From: Chitinophagaceae bacterium | GTDB taxonomy: Bacteria; Bacteroidota; Bacteroidia; Chitinophagales; Chitinophagaceae | Length of the DNA stretch: 5,113 bases | Assembly: GCA_020853515.1 (NCBI GenBank) | Contig: JADYYU010000241.1 | Coordinates: forward strand, 1 to 5,113 | Direction: 5' to 3' | In this document: positions 1 to 4,374 of the stretch, piece by piece | Numbering within the stretch: position 1 is the stretch's first letter | How the letters are laid out: each line of letters opens with the position of its first letter | Position numbers and translations under genes: made by a program | The notes under the pieces: model-generated | Seen by the model: only the letters and a program-made list of their open reading frames with translations | Told to the model about the DNA's origin: nothing | Databases searched by the model: none

Positions 1-463
1 GATAAATATCAATTCGGTTGAGGGCCACCAACATATACACATTTGCCGTCCAGTGACCAATGCCTTTCAGTGAAATTAATTTTTCTTTCAAAGCCTGATC
101 GTTCATTTTTTCAAGCGAGCTAAAAAAATCAGGCTCCTGCAATAGCCTGATTGCAAGCAAGGTGAGATATTGCGCCTTCTGACGGGTAATACCGCAACTT
201 CTGTATTCCTCTGTACTTAAGGCCGCCAGTTGTGCGGGGGCTATGGTACCTGTATATTCTTTGAGCCGGTTGTATACCGATTTGGCAGAAGCCAGCGACA
301 CCTGCTGCTCGATGATCGTTTTGCAAAGTGATTCAAAACTATTGCTGCGTTTCCAGAATGGCGGATATCCGTATAACTGATGCAGCCGCTCTATTACACC
401 ATGCTGTGTGCGCATCACATCACAATGTTTTTTGCAGGTGCTTTTTGAAAAGGTTTTGACCAT
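1..463 (-). CDS. DNA-3-methyladenine glycosylase II family protein (AlkA-type HhH-GPD), C-terminus cut by window edge
   Basis: This is a base-excision repair glycosylase that would remove alkylated bases such as 3-methyladenine from DNA in the cytoplasm. The 154 visible codons include IIEQQVSLASA (residues 50-60), the conserved early helix of the family. Near the edge is the helix-hairpin-helix SLKGIGHWTANVYMLVAL (131-148), which matches the L-x-GIG-x-WTA pattern that grips the DNA backbone. The next segment in the family carries the catalytic Asp, about five residues beyond the last visible Tyr, so it lies just outside the window and cannot be checked. The protein lacks the extra N-terminal domain of E. 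coli AlkA and resembles the short form of roughly 200 residues. I chose ATG at 463 because it sits 17 bases after a perfect -7 promoter box; Met17 (ATG at 415) is an in-frame alternative. The gene appears to be transcribed alone, with 536 bases separating it from the upstream gene on the same strand. Confidence 0.88.
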   Translation of the reverse strand, partial: MVKTFSKSTCKKHCDVMRTQHGVIERLHQLYGYPPFWKRSNSFESLCKTIIEQQVSLASAKSVYNRLKEYTGTIAPAQLAALSTEEYRSCGITRQKAQYLTLLAIRLLQEPDFFSSLEKMNDQALKEKLISLKGIGHWTANVYMLVALNRIDIY

Positions 464-480
464 AGGGATAAATAAGCGGT

Positions 481-488
481 CAAAGGTA
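481..488 (-). promoter_or_regulatory. Bacteroidetes-type -7 promoter box for the glycosylase gene
   Basis: The minus strand reads TACCTTTG, a perfect match to the TAnnTTTG consensus of the primary sigma factor in Bacteroidetes. Seventeen bases separate it from the ATG at 463, implying a leader of roughly 14 nucleotides. I see no good TTG (-33 box) 19-21 bases upstream, so the assignment rests on the -7 box and its position. Confidence 0.6.
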
Positions 489-556
489 AAAAATTAACAG
501 CTGTGGCCTCATGAAATCAGGTAATTGAAACTGTGTACCGATGTTAAAAAAACTAA

Positions 557-660
557 TTACATAGGCACATAGAAGTTCGAGGCAGAATGCCCGGGTACAT
601 CTATTTGTCAACAAAACGTGCAACACAGTACTTACAAAAAACTATGTCTCTATGTGGTTA
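557..660. repeat. Repeat unit 1 (best-preserved terminal inverted repeats)
   Basis: The left arm ACATAGGCACATAG (559-572) pairs with the right arm CTATGTCTCTATGT (642-655) at 12 of 14 positions, the two mismatches being central. Outside the arms are TTA on the left and GGTTA on the right. Inside, GGCAGAATGCC (581-591) can form a small 4-bp hairpin with a GAA loop, and TTTGTCAACAAA (604-615) is a near-palindrome. Confidence 0.85.
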
Positions 661-667
661 AAATATC

Positions 668-773
668 TTACCATACGGGCACATAGAAGTACGAGGCAGA
701 ATGACCTGGTCCTTTTTTTGTCAACAAAACGTGCAACACAGTACTTACAAAAAACTATGTCTCTATGTGGTTA
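668..773. repeat. Repeat unit 2
   Basis: This is the second direct copy. Its left arm is altered (CATACGGGCACATAG at 672-686), but it keeps a longer inner pairing: AAGTAC (687-692) is the exact reverse complement of GTACTT (741-746), extending the potential stem of the element inward. The small GGCAGAATGCC hairpin of units 1 and 3 is disrupted here by an inserted A. A run of seven T (713-719) makes TTTTGTCAACAAAA a longer palindrome in this copy. Confidence 0.85.
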
Positions 774-779
774 AAAATC

Positions 780-889
780 TTACCTCATAGGCACAAAACA
801 GTACAAGGCAGAATGCCCGGGCGCATCTATTTGTCAACAAAACGGGCAACACAGTACTTACAAAAAACTATGTCTCTATGTGGTTAAAA
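780..889. repeat. Repeat unit 3 (left arm decayed)
   Basis: This is the third direct copy. Its left arm has decayed from CACATAGAAG to CACAAAACAG (792-801), which weakens the terminal pairing. The inner GGCAGAATGCC hairpin (807-817) and the conserved right block (830-889) remain, with a single substitution at 845. Its right boundary is where similarity to the other units stops, at the run of A near 890. Confidence 0.8.
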
Positions 890-890
890 A

Positions 891-999
891 CAATCTTTCC
901 GAATTAACGTATTAATACAGGTTTAAATACACTGCCGTACCTTTTTTAAAAGTCAAAAGATTACATGAGACAACACATCCACTCAATCAGTGCGATTAT
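891..999. other. Intergenic remainder downstream of the lytic transglycosylase gene
   Basis: No gene is visible in these 109 bases. The only structure I see is the perfect 10-base palindrome GTATTAATAC (909-918) and the AT-rich imperfect palindrome ACCTTTTTTAAAAGT (939-953). Neither has the GC stem plus T-run of a rho-independent terminator for the transglycosylase transcript. The matching stretch on the other side of the repeat array (489-556) is likewise featureless. Confidence 0.5.
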
Positions 1000-1953
1000 T
1001 TAATTAGCCGGCAATAGAATAGTATAAGTCCGTCCTTTGCTGTTAGACAAAGTATTGCTGCGGATCCATGGATTCAGCATACGGATGGTCTTGTAATCAG
1101 TTCCTTTGCTTTTGGCATATGCTACCAGATTGCCAACACCATAGTTAATAGTTTCACGACGCAGATTCAGCGGATGATATACCACATCATTGGTAAGCCG
1201 AAATCCAAACTTATCCTGATTATCAAGTATATATTTTAAAGCTGCTATGCGAAAAACATATCGCATGGTTTCTTCTGGCAACAATAATTTATAAAAGCTG
1301 CTTTCACCCTGAGTATTCATGGCGCCATTGTATCCACCCATACCGCAATTATAAGAAGCCGCTGCTGCCGTCCAGTTTCCGAATTTATTGTAGGCCTGCT
1401 GCAGGTATTTACAGGCTGCTTCTGTGGCTTTTACAGGGTCGTAGCGTTCATCCACTTCATTGTCGATATACAAACCAAAGGAGGGTGCTGTGCCACTCAT
1501 AAACTGCCAGAAACCAACTGCCCCGGCTTTCGATATCTGATTTTGCAGGGCAGATTCGGCAACGCATAAATATTTAAAATCGTCGGGTATATTGTTCGCT
1601 TTCAATCGTTCTTCGATCACTTTCATCCAGCGTCCCATGTGCTTTATGATATAGGAAGTACTTCCCTGCATAAAAGTGTTTACCAACAGTTCACGGTCAA
1701 ATCGTTCGCGTACATCCCAGATATCCAACGGCATTTTTTCTCCAAATAAGGTAAATGACTTAGGCACTTCAGGCGCCATCACATTCACCGGTATATAGTT
1801 ACCAGAGCGCACCTGAGCCACCGGCTTTTCAGCAGGGGAAAGCTGGGGAGCTTCTTCTGCTTCCGTTTTAAAATAACGTGGATTATTGTACGTCTGTGCC
1901 TGAGTGCCAAGGGCTGTAGTCATCAATAAAAAGGAGTATAAGATTTTTCGCAT
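1000..1953 (-). CDS. Secreted lytic transglycosylase, MltD-like (SLT domain plus degenerate LysM-like C-terminus)
   Basis: This enzyme should cleave the MurNAc-GlcNAc bond of peptidoglycan in the periplasm, leaving 1,6-anhydro ends, during wall turnover or remodelling. Residues 1-19 are a signal peptide (basic MRK, hydrophobic core, GTQA then Q), with no lipobox Cys. A linker rich in Pro, Glu and Ala follows to about residue 65. The SLT/goose-lysozyme-like domain spans about 85-245. Its signature AESALQNQISKAGAVGFWQF (132-151) gives Glu133 as the likely catalytic acid, and AAAASYNCGMGGYNGA (196-211) is the conserved Ala/Tyr/Asn-rich helix of the fold. The tail, about 268-315, has LysM-like spacing (NLVAYAKSKGTDYKTIRMLN, then Y-T-I-L-L-P) and may bind glycan; this is a weaker call. 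The start is the Met directly before the signal peptide. The DUF2480 gene ends 38 bases upstream on the same strand and no -7 box lies between them, so co-transcription is likely. Confidence 0.93.
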   Translation of the reverse strand: MRKILYSFLLMTTALGTQAQTYNNPRYFKTEAEEAPQLSPAEKPVAQVRSGNYIPVNVMAPEVPKSFTLFGEKMPLDIWDVRERFDRELLVNTFMQGSTSYIIKHMGRWMKVIEERLKANNIPDDFKYLCVAESALQNQISKAGAVGFWQFMSGTAPSFGLYIDNEVDERYDPVKATEAACKYLQQAYNKFGNWTAAAASYNCGMGGYNGAMNTQGESSFYKLLLPEETMRYVFRIAALKYILDNQDKFGFRLTNDVVYHPLNLRRETINYGVGNLVAYAKSKGTDYKTIRMLNPWIRSNTLSNSKGRTYTILLPAN

Positions 1954-1991
1954 ATCAATATGTTTGAATTAATTAAAATTTGAGCTGATTG

Positions 1992-2507
1992 TCAGATGCG
2001 GGGGGCCATCTTTTTTTTGTAAACCGGTACTGTGCTGCAGGGCTCGCCATACATAATACTTTTTGCCAGAGGCCGCAGTTTATAGGTAATGGCTGCATAA
2101 GCCTCATCGGGTATGGGCTTTTCGCCACAACCTTTAATCACAATACGCTGATCGGTGTATTCGGTAGCATCGAGTTGTTGAATATTTTGAAGCATCAGTT
2201 GCGTCATCGCCCCGCTCTCATCGCCCATTACAGCATTCGTAGCCACTGGTTGCAGATAACTCATCACCAGCATATATGCCCAGACAGGTATGATAGCATC
2301 TGCTGTGCAGGTTACTACCACATTTTTACCGGAATATACCGACCAGTCGTGCGTGAGTAAGGCAGCCCTGAAGTCCTTTTCCTTTAAGATAAGTTCCATA
2401 AAAAGAAAAGGTTTCAGGTCGAAAACGGTCACCTGCTGCGGCAAAAACTGCTCAAGGTTAATTGTGATCAGACCGCTTTCTGCTACCTTGTTTACTATCG
2501 CATCCAT
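1992..2507 (-). CDS. DUF2480 family protein, function unknown
   Basis: The 171-residue product matches my memory of DUF2480, a cytoplasmic family of unknown function found mainly in Bacteroidetes. Typical segments are the N-terminal IVNKVAESGLITINLE (4-19), VVVTCTADAIIPVWAYML (63-80), RIVIKGCGEKPIPDEAY (121-137) and the near-invariant tail AKSIMYGEPCSTVPVYKK (148-165). Cys67, Cys127 and Cys157 lie in conserved patches and might bind metal or take part in chemistry; that is speculation. There is no signal peptide or membrane segment. The reading frame stays open upstream to an ATG at 2594. I rejected that start because the extra 29 residues do not resemble the family, run into intergenic repeat DNA, and would place the start upstream of the promoter box. 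ATG at 2507 begins exactly where the family begins. It probably heads an operon with the lytic transglycosylase gene. Confidence 0.88.
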   Translation of the reverse strand: MDAIVNKVAESGLITINLEQFLPQQVTVFDLKPFLFMELILKEKDFRAALLTHDWSVYSGKNVVVTCTADAIIPVWAYMLVMSYLQPVATNAVMGDESGAMTQLMLQNIQQLDATEYTDQRIVIKGCGEKPIPDEAYAAITYKLRPLAKSIMYGEPCSTVPVYKKKMAPRI

Positions 2508-2512
2508 GTCTG

Positions 2513-2520
2513 CAAAAATA
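2513..2520 (-). promoter_or_regulatory. Bacteroidetes-type -7 promoter box for the DUF2480-transglycosylase operon; near-leaderless
   Basis: The minus strand reads TATTTTTG, a perfect TAnnTTTG box. Only five bases separate it from the ATG at 2507, so transcription would begin within a few bases of the start codon and give an almost leaderless mRNA. No clear TTG stands 19-21 bases upstream. The box lies inside the upstream extension of the reading frame, which supports the shorter start for DUF2480. Confidence 0.55.
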
Positions 2521-2577
2521 CATTTTTTGAAAGGGTATAATGTTAATATTTGTAAAAATGGGTGATAATGGTCAATA

Positions 2578-2603
2578 GGCAGTAGGTCCACCAAGGCGGA
2601 GCA
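2578..2603. repeat. Direct repeat copy A (26 bases, hairpin core)
   Basis: This copy shares 24 of 26 bases with 2621-2646. Its core TCCACCAAGGCGGA (2587-2600) is a near-palindrome: TCCACC pairs with GGCGGA except for one A-C mismatch, around a two-base centre. Confidence 0.8.
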
Positions 2604-2620
2604 ATAGCGAGTACGCAGTG

Positions 2621-2646
2621 GGCAGTAGGTCCGTCAAGGCGGAGCA
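2621..2646. repeat. Direct repeat copy B (26 bases, hairpin core)
   Basis: This copy begins 43 bases after copy A. Its core TCCGTCAAGGCGGA (2630-2643) replaces the A-C mismatch of copy A with a G-C pair and introduces a T-G wobble. As plus-strand RNA it can therefore form a 5-bp stem (TCCGT with GCGGA) closed by CAAG. Both differences between the copies fall in this stem. Confidence 0.8.
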
Positions 2647-2724
2647 GTGGGCAATAGCAGGGTTGCAGGTTTCAAATTGCAAGCTAAGATAAATTCCATC
2701 TGTCAACGCGGATATCAAATTGAA

Positions 2725-3513
2725 TTAGATACTCCCCGTTCTTCCGCCGTCTACACAAATGCTTTGCCCTGTGATATAGCTTGCTGCGGGCGTTGCTAAA
2801 AATGCCGCCATGGCAGCGATCTCTTCAGGCCGGCCAAAGCGACCCATCGGAATTTCGTGCAGCATATGGGCCTCCACGTCTTCCAACGGTGTATCGGTTT
2901 TTTTTGATTTGTTTTCGATAATAGAAGACAAACGCACCGTAGCGGTAGCTCCGGGCAGCACATTATTAACTGTAATACCGAAAGGTGCGGTTTCGTTAGC
3001 CAGTGTTTTAGCCCAGCCGGCCACAGCAGCCCGCGTGGTATTGCTGACACCCAGATTCGGGAGCGGCACTTTTACTGAGGTAGACACGATATTAATAATG
3101 CGGCCATAAGCAGCTTGCTTCATACCGTTTAGCAGTGCCATACTGATATTATGATTATTGATCAGATGCAGGTTCAGGGCCGACAAAAAATCCTGATCTG
3201 CGGCGTCAGTAATTTTTCCGGCAGGCGGACCACCGGTATTATTGATGAGAATATGAATCACGTTTTCTTTGGCAAAATGCTGAACAACTGCTTTGACCCC
3301 TTCGGTGTTTCCAAAGTCGGCCAGCAGAAAGCTATGGGTTTGTCCATGTGCGACCGGCAATTGTTGCAGGGCCTTTTGCAAACTATTTTCATTCCGGGCG
3401 ATCAGGGTGCATTGTGCCCCCATACCGGCCAGTTCTTTGGCAATCGCGAGTCCGATACCTTGTGTACTGCCGCAAACCAAGGCATTTTTGCCTGCTAATG
3501 AAAGATCCATCAT
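2725..3513 (-). CDS. SDR-family oxidoreductase, FabG-like, with non-canonical active site
   Basis: This 262-residue protein has the Rossmann fold of short-chain dehydrogenases, usually NAD(P)(H)-dependent cytoplasmic enzymes. The nucleotide loop reads CGSTQGIG (14-21), with Cys where Thr is usual; NNTGG (91-95) replaces NNAG. Asn114 and Ser144 occupy two tetrad positions. The Tyr and Lys of YxxxK, expected 13 and 17 residues after the Ser, are Ser157 and Arg161 (SNTTR). The surrounding helix, RAAVAGWAKTLANE (161-174), and VNNVLPGAT, GRPEEIA and ITGQSICVDGG (247-257) are fully typical. From memory this matches a known FabG-like subgroup (CDD cd05344-like) that lacks the perfect tetrad, so I do not read it as decay. 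The substrate is unknown and reductase activity is not assured. Two adjacent ATGs (3513 and 3510) could start it. The barrel-protein gene ends 50 bases upstream with no -7 box between, so it may be the second gene of that transcript. Confidence 0.9.
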   Translation of the reverse strand: MMDLSLAGKNALVCGSTQGIGLAIAKELAGMGAQCTLIARNENSLQKALQQLPVAHGQTHSFLLADFGNTEGVKAVVQHFAKENVIHILINNTGGPPAGKITDAADQDFLSALNLHLINNHNISMALLNGMKQAAYGRIINIVSTSVKVPLPNLGVSNTTRAAVAGWAKTLANETAPFGITVNNVLPGATATVRLSSIIENKSKKTDTPLEDVEAHMLHEIPMGRFGRPEEIAAMAAFLATPAASYITGQSICVDGGRTGSI

Positions 3514-3516
3514 GAT

Positions 3517-3539
3517 AAAATTTTAATGCTTAAAAATTT
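3517..3539. other. AT-only inverted repeat immediately upstream of the SDR start
   Basis: AAAATTTTAA (3517-3526) and TTAAAAATTT (3530-3539) are inverted copies pairing at 9 of 10 positions around a three-base centre, TGC. In the minus-strand transcript this would be a weak A-U hairpin ending three bases before the ATG at 3513. It lacks GC pairs, so it is not a terminator. It may affect ribosome access, or simply reflect AT-rich spacer sequence. Confidence 0.35.
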
Positions 3540-3563
3540 GATTCTACCCTTATTTAAAGAAGT

Positions 3564-4250
3564 TTAATAGAGTCTGCGCTTCTCCGTTTTGGTTTTTGAG
3601 GGCGTGATCAGGTCATTGTCAAAATGCAAGCCCAGAGAAATGGTATACAGTCTGCCCACTGCAAGATTTGTGGAAGGATTGTAAAAATTGGTCAGATAAT
3701 AATTTCCTGTGATTGAAACACCGTGAACGGTGATGCCGGCAAATGCAGAGGCAAACATGAGGTTGGCCTTACTGCTGAAAAATTCATTGTATTTATAGAT
3801 CTTTTCGTCATTTAAAAAGTGCTTTCTTTTATAGTTAAAAGCCAGAGCAATATCGGCGCCAAATTTCAGCATCAGCTTTTTGTTGCTGCTGATCAGTTTG
3901 ATACCGGCCGGTGCGCCAATCGTATATACACGTTCCTTGTATCTGATCGAATCATTGACGGCAGTGATCATTCCGATATTTTTAAGCTGAAAACCGGTGT
4001 ACAAGACAACATTTTTATGTGCATGAAAGTCGATATCGACGCCTGTATTAAAAAAATAAGTGTAACGTGGAATCGTTTTGTAAGTCAGGCCACCTGAAGT
4101 CAGGCGGGCAAATTGCAGAATACTGCCTTCAAGTCCACTGCTGAGCGTTACTTTTTTGCGTGCATCCGGCACATCATCATTTCCGGTAGGCTGGGCCTGT
4201 GCATGCAATATACCTATGCACAATATCAGCAGGCAAAGCAATTTTTTCAT
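3564..4250 (-). CDS. Predicted outer-membrane beta-barrel protein, function unknown
   Basis: The 228-residue product begins with a clear signal peptide (MKK, hydrophobic core LLCLLILCIGIL, then HAQA, with cleavage near residue 19). The mature part is a succession of alternating polar and hydrophobic strands with aromatic residues at their ends: TYFFNTGVDIDFHA, NVVLYTGFQLKNIGM, ERVYTIGAPAGIKLI, KLMLKFGADIALAFNY, VSITGNYYLTNFY and GRLYTISLGLHF. This pattern, and the length, fit the small 8-10-stranded porin-like barrels common in Bacteroidetes. I recognise no specific family, ligand or enzyme motif. The last strand ends near Phe210, and an 18-residue polar, Lys/Arg-rich tail (SKTKTEKRRLY) follows; barrels more often end on the last strand. 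The start is the Met directly before the signal peptide, 17 bases after a perfect -7 box. It is divergent from serS and probably leads a transcript with the SDR gene. Confidence 0.75.
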   Translation of the reverse strand: MKKLLCLLILCIGILHAQAQPTGNDDVPDARKKVTLSSGLEGSILQFARLTSGGLTYKTIPRYTYFFNTGVDIDFHAHKNVVLYTGFQLKNIGMITAVNDSIRYKERVYTIGAPAGIKLISSNKKLMLKFGADIALAFNYKRKHFLNDEKIYKYNEFFSSKANLMFASAFAGITVHGVSITGNYYLTNFYNPSTNLAVGRLYTISLGLHFDNDLITPSKTKTEKRRLY

Positions 4251-4267
4251 ATTCTATATTTAGTGTA

Positions 4268-4275
4268 CAAAAGTA
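4268..4275 (-). promoter_or_regulatory. Bacteroidetes-type -7 promoter box for the barrel protein gene
   Basis: The minus strand reads TACTTTTG, a perfect TAnnTTTG box, 17 bases before the ATG at 4250, the same distance as for the glycosylase gene. A TTTG at 4302-4299 (minus strand) could be the -33 element, although its 23-base spacing is longer than the usual 19-21. Confidence 0.65.
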
Positions 4276-4345
4276 ATATTAATTAGATTTAAACACAGCA
4301 AACAAATTATTCAGGATAAATCAATCATTCAGCACGCACTTTGCT

Positions 4346-4353
4346 TATTTTTG
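4346..4353 (+). promoter_or_regulatory. Bacteroidetes-type -7 promoter box for serS
   Basis: The plus strand reads TATTTTTG, a perfect TAnnTTTG box, 21 bases before the serS ATG at 4375. No TTG is found at the expected -33 position. With the opposing box at 4268-4275 it makes this 124-base gap a divergent promoter region. Confidence 0.62.
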
Positions 4354-4374
4354 CCCGATCAATCATTAAAGAAT

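Larger units (their letters stand above)
557..889. repeat. Tandem array of three ~105-base palindromic-ended repeat units
   Basis: Three direct copies of one element lie head to tail, starting at 557, 668 and 780. The right part of each copy is a 60-base block (604-663, 717-776, 830-889) at exact 113-base spacing. It is identical in the first two copies and differs by one base in the third (T to G at 845). The left 45-50 bases vary more. Unit ends are inverted copies of each other: ACATAGGCACATAG at the left of unit 1 against CTATGTCTCTATGT at the right (12 of 14 pair). No convincing reading frame runs through the array and the period is not a multiple of three. The array lies between the 3' end of the lytic transglycosylase gene and the glycosylase promoter, so it is intergenic. 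I cannot say whether it is a non-autonomous mobile element, a REP-like dispersed repeat or a transcribed RNA. Confidence 0.9.
2571..2684. repeat. Intergenic mosaic of heptamer repeats and a duplicated 22-mer
   Basis: Read on the minus strand from 2680 to 2574, the sequence divides into seven-base words: GCAATTT, GAAACCT, GCAACCC, TGCTATT, GCCCACT, then a 22-mer, GCCCACT, GCGTACT, CGCTATT, a second 22-mer, and GCCTATT. The two 22-mers (2645-2624 and 2602-2581) share 20 of 22 bases. They contain TCCGCCTTG followed by AC or GT and then GGA, and end in CCTACT, itself close to the heptamers. Such heptamer arrays resemble the short tandemly repeated sequences described in cyanobacteria; relationship to them is not established here. 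The stretch lies between the SDR stop codon and the DUF2480 promoter and has no gene. Confidence 0.75.

Noticed and set aside
129..326. Minus-strand 65-residue reading frame inside the glycosylase gene
   Set aside because: It is out of frame with the conserved glycosylase motifs, which are read through the same region.
557..889. CRISPR array
   Set aside because: Only three copies with a period of 111-113 bases; the conserved block is 60 bases and the intervening parts are themselves homologous to each other, not unique spacers. No cas genes are present.
939..953. Rho-independent terminator for the transglycosylase gene
   Set aside because: The imperfect palindrome is almost entirely A and T, with no GC stem followed by a T run on the minus strand.
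1989..2565. Plus-strand reading frames opposite the DUF2480 gene
   Set aside because: They are shadows of a well-conserved gene on the minus strand; their products are rich in Cys, His and Ser without domain-like pattern.
2508..2594. Longer DUF2480 product starting at ATG 2594
   Set aside because: The extra 29 residues do not resemble the family, the codons lie over repeat DNA and the promoter box, and the family N-terminus coincides with the ATG at 2507.
2661..2682. Terminator or attenuator between the SDR and DUF2480 genes
   Set aside because: TTGCA and TGCAA can pair over a ten-base loop, but the stem is only five pairs and no T run follows; the bases fit the heptamer repeat better.
2796..3526. 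Other-frame proteins overlapping the SDR gene on both strands
   Set aside because: The SDR motifs run continuously from 3513 to 2725, so the overlapping frames are by-products of its codons.
3819..4097. Plus-strand reading frame opposite the barrel protein gene
   Set aside because: No recognisable motif or promoter; the opposite strand has a signal peptide and barrel pattern over the same bases.
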